NCBI GenBank assembly: GCA_036505295.1
Contig: DASXTQ010000035.1
Location: forward strand, 1-37,072
DNA: 37,072 bases
Reading direction: 5' to 3'
From: WS-7 sp036505295
GTDB lineage: Bacteria; Eisenbacteria; RBG-16-71-46; SZUA-252
A program made the position numbers and the translations under genes. The notes under the pieces were generated by a model, which was given only the letters and a program-made list of their open reading frames with translations, ran no database searches and was not told where the DNA came from. Below are positions 9,069 through 16,123 of this stretch, piece by piece; within the stretch, counting starts at the first letter, position 1; each line of letters starts with the position of its first letter.

Positions 9069-10711
9069 CGAAAGGAAAGCAAGAGAAAGCGCCGGGCCGG
9101 AGCAGCACGCGCAGCGGGCTCCCGTGGGCGGAATGGGGCGTCGCAATCCTTCTCACCGGGGCGGCCCTCTTCTTTCACTTCGCGTTCTTCACACACGCTG
9201 GCGCCCTCTGGCGGGACGAGGTCAACAGCGTCGAGTTCGCCAGCATGCCTTCCGTGTCGAGCACGTTTGCGGCCCTCCAATACGATTCGTTTCCCCTCCT
9301 ATCCACGCTGCTCCTGCGCGGCTGGGTCGCCAAGGGTTTGGGCACCGACCAGGGCCTCAGGGTTTTTGGGTTTCTCGTGGGCGTCCTTGTCCTGAGCGCG
9401 TTGTGGCTGACGTGCCGGCTCTTCGGCTGCCGCGTCCCGTTGATTTCGATGACTTTGGTCGGGCTCAACCCCTGGATGATTCGAACGACGGACTCCATCC
9501 GGCCGTATGGCATCGGGATCGCGTTGATCGTGGCAACGCTCGGGTGTGTGTGGAAGGCCGTCGAAACGTCGAAACGGAATTGGTTCGTCGCTGCGAGCAT
9601 TCTCGCTGTCCTGAGCGTCCAGTGCATGTATCAGAACGCATTCTTGCTCCTTGCGATCTGCTTCGCGGGAGCGGTCGTTTCCCTGCGAAACTCACGGTTC
9701 AAGACGGCGATGGGATTGATGCTGGTAGGTCTCGTTGCCGCCGCCTCCCTCGTTCCGTACCTGCCGAGCATCGCCGCGGCGCATGGCTGGGGCATCCTGG
9801 TCCGCAGGCCGGTCTCCATGCAACGGCTCTGGGACGTGCTCGTCCAGGCTCTGGGATTTGGAAGCGTCCTGTCCGCGTGGCCGTGGATCGGCCTCGCGAT
9901 TCTATGCGGCGTCGTAGGCCTCATCGGGCTGCTGTCTCGAAGAAAACAACACGCCGCGCGGGCGCGATCCAATCTCGCGCTTTTCTGCGCTACGGTTCTG
10001 GTTGTGGCCGCCGGGACGTATCTGGCAGCGCTCAAATCCGCTCAATTGCTCACGCAACCGTGGTATTACGCGCCGCTCATCGTGCTGGTCGCTCCCACCT
10101 TGGACGCGACGACATGGCTCATCGCCACGACCGACCAATGGAGAAGAATCGTACGAGTCGCCGGGGCTCTGGGGATCGCGTGCACGATGGCGATCCCCGG
10201 ATGGCCGCAGGTGCACGAGCGTTGGACGAACATCGACGTGACGGCCTCGAAGATCGCGAAGAACGCGGCCCCCGGGGATCTCGTTGTCCTGTATCCGTTC
10301 TGGCTCGGAATCGCGTTCCAGCGCTACTACAAAGGGCCGGCCGAGGTGGTGACGGTCCCTCCCCTCGAGGACGTCCACATCGTCCGATACGATCTGGTCA
10401 AGGCGGCGATGGCCCGCTCCGGCGCGGTTGACCCGACCCTGGATGCGGCAGCCAAGACGCTCCAGTCCGGCCACCGAGTGTGGTGGGTCGCGGGGCTGCC
10501 GCTCAGGCAGGACCCGCCGCCCGTCCTGCCCCCGGCGCCCCTTCCGGGCAGCGGGTGGTACCTGGGACCCTATTTGTTCGGCTGGGGACGGCAGGCAGAA
10601 TATTTTCTCGAGACGCACGGCACGAAGGTCGATTTCCTGGACGTTCGCGCCAAAGGTCCGGTTGACATCTACGAGAACGTGGCGGTGGCAACCGTATCGG
10701 GATGGCGCTGA
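9065..10711 (+). CDS. GT-C/GT39-like integral membrane glycosyltransferase
   Basis: 548 residues from the GTG at 9065, chosen because it overlaps the methyltransferase stop as GTGA; a longer in-frame start at 8951 would run through the methyltransferase gene. A basic N-terminus (TKGKQEKAPGRSS) precedes the first membrane segment (WGVAILLTGAALFFHFAFF). The first loop carries GALWRDEVNSVEFA with the acidic D-E pair expected of GT-C catalysis. About nine or ten more hydrophobic segments follow up to residue ~400, then a soluble C-terminal domain of ~150 residues. It is the last gene of the GT2-methyltransferase-GT-C unit and probably uses the lipid-linked sugar made by the GT2 enzyme. Acceptor unknown. 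Confidence 0.78.
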   Translation: MTKGKQEKAPGRSSTRSGLPWAEWGVAILLTGAALFFHFAFFTHAGALWRDEVNSVEFASMPSVSSTFAALQYDSFPLLSTLLLRGWVAKGLGTDQGLRVFGFLVGVLVLSALWLTCRLFGCRVPLISMTLVGLNPWMIRTTDSIRPYGIGIALIVATLGCVWKAVETSKRNWFVAASILAVLSVQCMYQNAFLLLAICFAGAVVSLRNSRFKTAMGLMLVGLVAAASLVPYLPSIAAAHGWGILVRRPVSMQRLWDVLVQALGFGSVLSAWPWIGLAILCGVVGLIGLLSRRKQHAARARSNLALFCATVLVVAAGTYLAALKSAQLLTQPWYYAPLIVLVAPTLDATTWLIATTDQWRRIVRVAGALGIACTMAIPGWPQVHERWTNIDVTASKIAKNAAPGDLVVLYPFWLGIAFQRYYKGPAEVVTVPPLEDVHIVRYDLVKAAMARSGAVDPTLDAAAKTLQSGHRVWWVAGLPLRQDPPPVLPPAPLPGSGWYLGPYLFGWGRQAEYFLETHGTKVDFLDVRAKGPVDIYENVAVATVSGWR

Positions 10712-10870
10712 AGCCGCGATCCCATGCTCGGAAGCGGGCGCCGGCTGCGGCCGCTGCGCGCGCGGGCTTTCACGCTTCGCCGGTCTTCGCAGTCACGCTC
10801 GGGCTCCTTCGTATAAAAGACAATCCTGGACGTTTGGATCTCGGAGCCGGGCGCAAGTCAAGCGGAGCAC

Positions 10871-10891
10871 TTTGGGCACCGTTTGGGCACC
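10871..10891. repeat. Tandem 10-mer beside the tRNA-Leu 3' end
   Basis: TTTGGGCACC occurs at 10871-10880 and again at 10882-10891, separated by one G. It lies about 40 bases beyond the 3' end of the tRNA-Leu gene, the side where tyrosine integrases usually insert. No integrase gene is present, so this may be a leftover of an old integration or chance. Confidence 0.4.
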
Positions 10892-10931
10892 ATTTCCGTA
10901 TCGGCCGCTGCATCGCGTCGCCGTAACTCAA

Positions 10932-11016
10932 TGCCCGGGGCAGGGCTCGAACCTGCATGGGGTTTACACCCCAGGGGATTTTAAGTCCCCTGCGTCTGCC
11001 ATTCCGCCACCCGGGC
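10932..11016 (-). tRNA. tRNA-Leu (anticodon UAA)
   Basis: 85 bases on the minus strand. The acceptor stem GCCCGGG pairs with CCCGGGC, and the discriminator is A. The anticodon stem GGGGA/TCCCC encloses the loop CTTAAAA with anticodon UAA (reads UUA/UUG). A long variable arm (GGGG...CCCC) marks a class II tRNA, and the T arm is GCAGG-TTCGAGC-CCTGC. The 3' CCA is not encoded. The gene begins 8 bases after the end of the CNNM/CorC gene on the same strand and may be co-transcribed with it. Confidence 0.96.
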
Positions 11017-11024
11017 TGACTCCC

Positions 11025-12185
11025 CTAATGATCGCGCCGCTGCCCCCACGCCCACTTCGGCCGCTCGCCGCGCGTCGGCGACCGCACCGCGGCCGCCGCC
11101 TCCACGGCCTCGCGCACGCCCCGCACGTCGTGCTCGTCCTCGATGTCACCGACCAGCTCCTCGATGATGTCCTCGAGGGTGATGAGCCCAATGGGCTGCC
11201 CCGTAAGGTCCACCACAACGGCCATTTGGCGGCGAATCTTTCGGAACTCCTTGAGCTGCTCCGCGATCGAACGATCCGCGGGCGCCCACGTGGCCGGGTA
11301 CATCGCGTCCGCGATCTGGATCAGCCCGGCTGTCGAGTAGATGTAGAAAAGATCCTTCGCGTTCACGATGCCGACGATCCGCGTGCGCTCGCCGTCGCAG
11401 ACAGGAAACCGCGTATGCACGCTCTCCTGCACCGCGTGCAGGATTTGCTCCGGCGTGGAGCGCACGTCGAGGATCGCCGCGTCCTTCAACGGCACCATCG
11501 CCTCCCCCACTTTCTTGGCGGGGAGCCGGAACGCGTTCTTCAAGAGCTCCGCGTGCTCGGCGCTCATGCGTCCCGCCTCCGAAACGTCCTCCACCAGAAG
11601 CTGGAGCTCCTCGACGGAGTGCACGTGCTGGGCGTGCGAAGCGGGCGCGAAGCCCATGAGCCGGACCAGGGTCATCCCGGCCCAGTTCGTGACCCGGATG
11701 AAGGGCCGGCCGGCCCGCTCGAACGCCAGCAACGGGCCGGCGAGGGTCCGGACCACGGCGTCGGGGATGCGGATCGCGACCGTTCGCGGCGCAAGCTCAC
11801 CCGCCACGATGTGGATGAAGGTGATGCCGCCGAAGGCGACGATCGTCGCGACCGTGTGCGACGCGTATGGTCCCCACGCGGCCGGGAGGAATCCGAACCA
11901 GGGCTCGATGAAGTGCGCGAGGCCGGGCTCCCCGAGCCAGCCCAGAGCGAGGCTGGCCATGGTGATTCCGAGCTGGGTCGCCGCGAGCATGTGGTCGAGG
12001 CGGTCGATCGCAATCATGGCGAGTGCCACGCCGGGAGCGCGCTTCGGTGCCAGCTCCTCGAGCCGGGTCCGACGCACGGTGACGAGCGAGAACTCCGCGG
12101 CGACGAAGAACGCGTTCAGAAGAACGAGGACGGGGATCAGGAGAACCTGACCCGCGTTGATCAGCTCGATTACGAAGTGGGGCAT
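11025..12185 (-). CDS. CNNM/CorC (HlyC) family protein: DUF21 plus CBS pair, no C-terminal CorC domain
   Basis: 386 residues. Residues 1-~190 are the CNNM/DUF21 membrane domain: an N-terminal helix (LLIPVLVLLNAFFVAAEFSL), then VTVRRTRLEELAPK, LDHMLAATQLGITMASLALG and two more hydrophobic segments. Residues ~215-345 form a CBS pair (VPLKDAAILDVRSTPEQI; then RIVGIVNAKDLFYIY and MAVVVDLTGQPIGLITLEDI). Most relatives are about 430-450 residues and end in a CorC_HlyC domain. Here the protein stops about 40 residues after the second CBS motif, with a low-complexity tail (AVEAAAAVRSPTRGERPKWA), so that domain is absent. The family is linked to magnesium or cobalt efflux; the transport role of this member is inferred. 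The tRNA-Leu gene follows at once. Confidence 0.88.
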   Translation of the reverse strand: MPHFVIELINAGQVLLIPVLVLLNAFFVAAEFSLVTVRRTRLEELAPKRAPGVALAMIAIDRLDHMLAATQLGITMASLALGWLGEPGLAHFIEPWFGFLPAAWGPYASHTVATIVAFGGITFIHIVAGELAPRTVAIRIPDAVVRTLAGPLLAFERAGRPFIRVTNWAGMTLVRLMGFAPASHAQHVHSVEELQLLVEDVSEAGRMSAEHAELLKNAFRLPAKKVGEAMVPLKDAAILDVRSTPEQILHAVQESVHTRFPVCDGERTRIVGIVNAKDLFYIYSTAGLIQIADAMYPATWAPADRSIAEQLKEFRKIRRQMAVVVDLTGQPIGLITLEDIIEELVGDIEDEHDVRGVREAVEAAAAVRSPTRGERPKWAWGQRRDH

Positions 12186-12198
12186 GGCCGGTCTCCGA

Positions 12199-14079
12199 TC
12201 AGGAGACCGCGGCTACTAGTTCGGCGGAGGCTTCCCCGTTGCGGTCAAATGTCACGGGAACCCGCCAGCTTGGATTCGCGGGGACGCAGACTCCCTGCCC
12301 TTCGTTGCAGTAGGCGAACGAGACTTGGATGTGAAGGTCGGCGGCTCCCTCGGGCTGCGCCGGCAGCTCGAACGCAAGCGGCCACTTAGCACCCAGGATC
12401 GTGCGTTGGAGCATGACCTCCGAGCCTCGCGCGACGCGGACGCTCGCCGGCGCTTCCTCGCTTACGTGCGCGCCCTCGGGAAGATTCACGGCGACCCGCC
12501 AGGCCGTGGCTTCCCCGGCGCGCAGCCGCGCGGTGGTCAAGAACGCGGGCGCGCCTGCCGAGCGCGCCTCCTTATCTTCCAATTCAGGGGCCTGGAGACC
12601 CTCGATCACGACCTCGCGCCACCCGGCATCGATGAGCGAGAGGCGCACGACCCGGTGGTTGTTGGTGTCGGCAATGTAGAGGACGTCATCAGCCGCATGG
12701 AGGCCGCCCGGCTCGAACAGGGCGAGATGCCCCTCGCGCTCCGTGCCGGGACGCCCGTCCCCGGCCATCGTCCGCACCGTGCGCTGCTCCACGTCGATTT
12801 CCTTGATCTTGTGATTGTAGGTGTCCGCGACGAGGACCCGCTTTCTCCAGGCCGCGACCCCGAGCGGATGCTGCAGGCGGGCGGAACCGAAATCCCCGTC
12901 TCGATCGCCGAAATCGAAGAGGCCGCGGCCGATCAGGGTCTCCACCCTCTCTTCCGCGAGATCGACCCTCCGAACCGCGCTCACTTCTGAATCCGCGAAG
13001 TAGAGATAGTTTCCGAGCAACGCGAGGCCGGAGGGCTGCGCGAGCGCGGCGGCTTCCACGGGGCCATCGACGATGTTCTCCCGGCCGCTTCCCACGAACG
13101 CGCGGCAGAGGCCCATCGGAAGATCGAGCCGCCAGAGCTGATGCGGGCCCGCCATCGCGATGTAGAGGGTGCTCCCCTCGATCGCGAGATCCCACGGGGA
13201 ATTCAGCGCCTGCTTCGTTCCCAGATTGCCGCCGGAGCGGTCGAAGCCCTGCGCGCCGGTTCCCGCCACGGTCGTGACGGTCCACGAGGTCACATCCACC
13301 GCACGGATCAGGTGATTCTCGGTATCGGCGACGTAGAGCACCTCTCCCGACAGCGCGAGCCCCTGCGGATGATGGAAGCCCGCGCCGTCGGCCGGCCCGT
13401 CCTCACGGCCCACGCGGCCATGCCCGATGGTGCGGATAAGGCGGGACCGCCCTTCTTCATCGGGGAGCGTCGCGACCACGATGCGGTTGTGGTTCGAATC
13501 CGCGATGAAGAGGCGCCCTCCTACCGGATCAGCCAGGACCTTCCCGGGGAACGCGAGCCCCGAAGCCGCGCGAACGGATCGCTCCCGCGCCAGACGAAGC
13601 GGAGCTTGGGCCAGGATGCCCTTCCCCCGCGCCTCCTCGAGCGCGGTCGCGATCGCGGCGTCCAGCGAGTCACGGTTCCCCTCGCCCGCCACGCCGCCGA
13701 TGATCCGGCGATCGGCGCCGACCAGGACGAGCGTGGGCCACGAGCGCACGGCATACTCGCTCCAGATCCGCATGTTCTCATCGATGATCACCGGGTGCTC
13801 GATCTCGTAGCGACCCACCGCGGCCCGCACGGTTTGGCGCTGCCCCTCGTTCGTGAACTTGGCGCTGTGAACGCCGATGACCAAGAAGGGCTGATCGCGA
13901 TACTTCAGCTCCAGGTACGCGAGGTCGGGGAGGACGTGCATGCAGTTGATACAGCAGTACGTCCAGAAATCGAGGAGCACGACCTGCCCCTGAAGCTCTC
14001 TTGCGAACGTGAGGGGCCGGTCGGTGTTCAACCAGGCGAAGCCTTGGGGCAGCTCGGGGGCACGGGGCCGGTCGTTCAT
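12199..14079 (-). CDS. NHLRC2-like protein: thioredoxin domain, NHL propeller, C-terminal beta domain
   Basis: 626 residues. Residues 1-~150 form a TlpA-like thioredoxin domain with the motif LLDFWTYCCINCMHVLP, so the active pair is C-I-N-C. Residues ~165-480 carry NHL repeats (for example LFIADSNHNRIVVATL, LYVADTENHLIRAVDV, VLVADTYNHKIKEIDV, LYIADTNNHRVVRLSL), expected to form a six-bladed propeller. The last ~115 residues are beta-rich and contain a second cysteine pair in YCNEGQGVCVPANPSW, like the reactive pair of the DsbD N-terminal domain. There is no signal peptide, so it is probably cytosolic. This architecture matches animal NHLRC2 and bacterial relatives, whose substrate is unknown. 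It is divergent from the putative selenoprotein with 80 bases between. Confidence 0.9.
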   Translation of the reverse strand: MNDRPRAPELPQGFAWLNTDRPLTFARELQGQVVLLDFWTYCCINCMHVLPDLAYLELKYRDQPFLVIGVHSAKFTNEGQRQTVRAAVGRYEIEHPVIIDENMRIWSEYAVRSWPTLVLVGADRRIIGGVAGEGNRDSLDAAIATALEEARGKGILAQAPLRLARERSVRAASGLAFPGKVLADPVGGRLFIADSNHNRIVVATLPDEEGRSRLIRTIGHGRVGREDGPADGAGFHHPQGLALSGEVLYVADTENHLIRAVDVTSWTVTTVAGTGAQGFDRSGGNLGTKQALNSPWDLAIEGSTLYIAMAGPHQLWRLDLPMGLCRAFVGSGRENIVDGPVEAAALAQPSGLALLGNYLYFADSEVSAVRRVDLAEERVETLIGRGLFDFGDRDGDFGSARLQHPLGVAAWRKRVLVADTYNHKIKEIDVEQRTVRTMAGDGRPGTEREGHLALFEPGGLHAADDVLYIADTNNHRVVRLSLIDAGWREVVIEGLQAPELEDKEARSAGAPAFLTTARLRAGEATAWRVAVNLPEGAHVSEEAPASVRVARGSEVMLQRTILGAKWPLAFELPAQPEGAADLHIQVSFAYCNEGQGVCVPANPSWRVPVTFDRNGEASAELVAAVS

Positions 14080-14086
14080 GGCGGAG

Positions 14087-14092
14087 AGAATA
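14087..14092 (-). promoter_or_regulatory. -10 box placing the NHLRC2-like transcript start at the ATG
   Basis: On the minus strand TATTCT ends exactly 7 bases before the ATG at 14079, so transcription would begin at or next to the start codon (leaderless). No good -35 is visible. Confidence 0.4.
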
Positions 14093-14098
14093 CCCTAT

Positions 14099-14127
14099 TT
14101 GGGTACCACGCGGGCGCGTGGCATACT
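14099..14127 (+). promoter_or_regulatory. Candidate promoter of the UGA-containing YHS gene
   Basis: TTGGGT (14099-14104), a 17-base spacer, then CATACT (14122-14127). A start site near 14134-14136 would follow, just before a short ORF (14137-14163, MHVTSMRE) whose stop overlaps the ATG at 14160 as ATGA. This rules against the upstream GTG at 14118 as the start. Confidence 0.45.
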
Positions 14128-14159
14128 CAGGGGACGATGCACGTGACGAGCATGCGGGA

Positions 14160-14822
14160 ATGAGAGCGACCATAAGCGGGACAAACCGCACGATGAGACG
14201 TATGGGCGGCGCGATCGGGGTGCTTGGGGCCCTGATCGCGTTTGCCGCATTCGCGCTTGCCGCTCCGCCCGCGGCTTCGCCGCCAACCGCGCAACCCCAG
14301 AAGCCCGCCGCACGCCCACCCGCCCCGCGTCCGATTGGGACCTATGAAAAGATGATGTATGACTCACAGCTCTCGGTCAACGACCGGTGCGCTGTTCGCC
14401 ATGGCCAGCTCAATCCAGCCATCCGGCCCATGTACGTGAACCGACAACCGGTAGGATTCTGCTGACGCACCTGCCCCGCGGTCTTCGGCGAAGACCCTTC
14501 CCCGTGGCTCAAGAACATGGAGGTGACGCTGAGGGATCCGGTCTACCCGGGGCGGGTGGCATCCTACGACGCGGGCCTTCGGGTCTTCATGAACCAAGAG
14601 GCGTACTTCTTCTCGAGCAAGGAATCGAAGAAGCGTTTCCTCGCCGATCCGACCCGGTACTCGGGGCCGCTCACGGATCCCGTCACCCAGAAGCGATTCC
14701 AGCCCACGCCTCGCTCCCCGCGGGTCGATTTCCGAGGGCGCACGTACTTCTTCGAATCGGACCTGACGAAACGCCAGTTCCAGACCGCGCCGACCACCTA
14801 CTACGTCCGGCGTGAGACCTGA
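14160..14822 (+). CDS. Probable selenoprotein: secreted TRASH-like/double YHS-domain protein with in-frame UGA
   Basis: Read through the UGA at 14463-14465, the frame gives 220 residues with selenocysteine at position 102. The N-terminus has a hydrophobic export segment (GVLGALIAFAAFALAAPPA) and a Pro/Ala-rich linker. Residues ~75-120 form a metal-binding-like module: DRCAVRHGQLNP, YVNRQPVGFC, then U-R-T-C-P. This gives C-x23-C-U-x2-C, close to the TRASH pattern C-x(19-22)-C-x3-C, with U in a U-x-x-C redox motif. Two YHS-like domains follow (DPVYPGRVASYDAG, AYFFSSKESKKRFLADPTRY; then DPVTQKRFQP, YFFESDLTKRQFQTAPTTYY). The domains continue in the same frame after the UGA, which argues against a pseudogene. 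A perfect hairpin stands at SECIS distance. If UGA were a stop, two ORFs (to 14465; from the ATG at 14517) would result. No sel genes are in the window. Alternatives: sequencing error or recent nonsense mutation. Confidence 0.7.
14463..14465 (+). other. In-frame UGA, proposed selenocysteine codon
   Basis: TGA directly follows a TGC codon (Cys) and precedes CGC ACC TGC (R-T-C). A cysteine is expected here in Cys-containing relatives (GFCCxxCP pattern, from family memory), and TGC to TGA is the usual Cys-to-Sec exchange. Confidence 0.65.
14480..14496 (+). promoter_or_regulatory. bSECIS-like hairpin downstream of the UGA
   Basis: GGTCTTC (14480-14486), loop GGC (14487-14489), GAAGACC (14490-14496): a perfect 7-bp stem with a 3-base loop that begins with G. 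There are 21 bases between the UGA and the loop. Known bacterial SECIS elements lie inside the coding sequence about 16-37 bases from the UGA and have a G among the first two loop bases. There is no U-tract, so it is not a typical terminator. Confidence 0.65.
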
Positions 14823-14827
14823 CCCGC

Positions 14828-16048
14828 TCAGGCGAGGGCGAGCGCCTCGGAGCGCTCCTCGGGCGGTTTGATTTTCCTGAAGCCTCGATAGAGAAGCAGG
14901 TCGTAGCCGATCTTGAGCGCGGCCCCCGCAGCGAGCGGCGACCAGAGCGCGACCCCTTGCATGGCGGCTCCGGCAAACGCGGGCGCCACGGCCCAGCCAG
15001 CCGTGCGCACGAGATTCGTCGCGCCCGCCGCGGCCGCCCGCTCTCCTGGCCCCACGACGGCGACGACGTAGGACTGCCTCGTGGGCACGTCCATCTCCAC
15101 GAGGCACTCTCGCACCAGGAAGAGGAGCGCGGCCAAGGGGAAGCTCGGCGCGATCGGAACCGTGAGGAGGAGAAGGCTCGAGGGCAGATGCGTGAGGACC
15201 ATGGTGCGCAGAAGACCGATTCGGCGCGCCAGCCACGCGGCGGCGAGATGGGAAAGCCCGTTGGCTATCCGCGCGAGGAGAAACAAGGGGGCGAGCGTTT
15301 CCTCCCCCACACCAAATCGGCGGAAGAACCAGTAGGAGAGGAGCGCGGTCGTCAGAAAGCCGCCGCCGAGACTGTCCATCGCGAACAAGCCCGCGAGCCG
15401 TGCGATGCGGCGCTTGGACTCCGGACCGATCGGCGGGGGCTTCACGGCGCTTGCGCGCCGCGACCGCGCATGGGCGCTCAGCCCGGCGTATGCGGCCGCA
15501 CCCACCAGGCTCAGCGCTGCGACGGTGAGGAATCCGACCCGGTAGGACGCGAGAGGGGCGAGACCGGCGTGGCGGGCGAGGCTCGGCAGGAGCCCGGCGA
15601 GCGCCCCCGTCGCGTGTCCGAGGTCCAGGACGACGTTGTACCAGGCGAAGGCGCGTGTTCTCCCGCCCTCGTCGGTCAGATCGGGGAGGATGGCCTGCTC
15701 GAGCGAGAACGCGGCTCCGCGATCGCGCCCCATCCCGTTGACCATGCCGAGCGCCGCGGCGGGGGCGAGCATCCACGCCGCGGGAGCGAGCGCGAATGCG
15801 GCGGTTCCAACGGCGGCCAGAACCGCGAGCGCGACCAGGCAGCGCGTCCGGCCAAGGCGCTCCGCGTAGAGCGTGATCGCCAGCGTGCCGAGCGCGACCC
15901 CGAGGAGCCCTGCGGACACGGTGGCGCCCACGCCGGGAGCCGAGAGCCCCAGCTCCGCGGCGTAGAGTCCAACCAAGACGCCGGACATCCCCACGCCGGT
16001 CGCGCGCGCGAAAGCGGCGGCGTAAAGGAGGCTCCGGTCCCGCGTCAT
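14828..16048 (-). CDS. MFS transporter
   Basis: 406 residues from the ATG at 16048 (MTRDRSLLYAAAFARATG). A longer in-frame start at 16114 would add 22 basic residues and leave almost no spacer before the divergent peptidase gene, so I prefer the shorter form. About twelve hydrophobic segments are visible, with the family's loop 2-3 pattern in LYAERLGRTRCLVALAVLAA and a central cytoplasmic loop (residues ~190-215, SAHARSRRASAVKPPPIGPE). Mid-protein motifs GMGRDRGAAFSLEQAILPDL and RTRAFAWYNVVLDLGHATGA resemble uncharacterised drug-efflux-like MFS proteins. The substrate cannot be assigned. It converges on the YHS selenoprotein gene with 5 bases between stops. A TATGCT box (minus strand, 16058-16063) lies 9 bases before the ATG. 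Confidence 0.82.
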   Translation of the reverse strand: MTRDRSLLYAAAFARATGVGMSGVLVGLYAAELGLSAPGVGATVSAGLLGVALGTLAITLYAERLGRTRCLVALAVLAAVGTAAFALAPAAWMLAPAAALGMVNGMGRDRGAAFSLEQAILPDLTDEGGRTRAFAWYNVVLDLGHATGALAGLLPSLARHAGLAPLASYRVGFLTVAALSLVGAAAYAGLSAHARSRRASAVKPPPIGPESKRRIARLAGLFAMDSLGGGFLTTALLSYWFFRRFGVGEETLAPLFLLARIANGLSHLAAAWLARRIGLLRTMVLTHLPSSLLLLTVPIAPSFPLAALLFLVRECLVEMDVPTRQSYVVAVVGPGERAAAAGATNLVRTAGWAVAPAFAGAAMQGVALWSPLAAGAALKIGYDLLLYRGFRKIKPPEERSEALALA

Positions 16049-16123
16049 CGCTGTGGTAGCATAGCGCCGGTGACGGTGCTTCGCCGCTTTCTTGTCACGA
16101 GCCCGGTGTTCCAAGGAGGGTCT

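Noticed and set aside
10428..12389. Plus-strand frame of 653 codons through the tRNA region
   Set aside because: It runs across tRNA-Leu and antisense to the CNNM/CorC gene; the tRNA stretch reads as the familiar false peptide of a translated tRNA.
14480..14496. Hairpin read as an intrinsic terminator after a short ORF ending at 14465
   Set aside because: No T-run follows, and the same frame continues into two YHS-like domains, so a SECIS role fits better.
14957..16123. Upstream extension of the M3 peptidase frame to over 1000 residues
   Set aside because: The extension is antisense to the MFS transporter. The strong ribosome site at 16113-16120 and the signal peptide fix the start near 16124.
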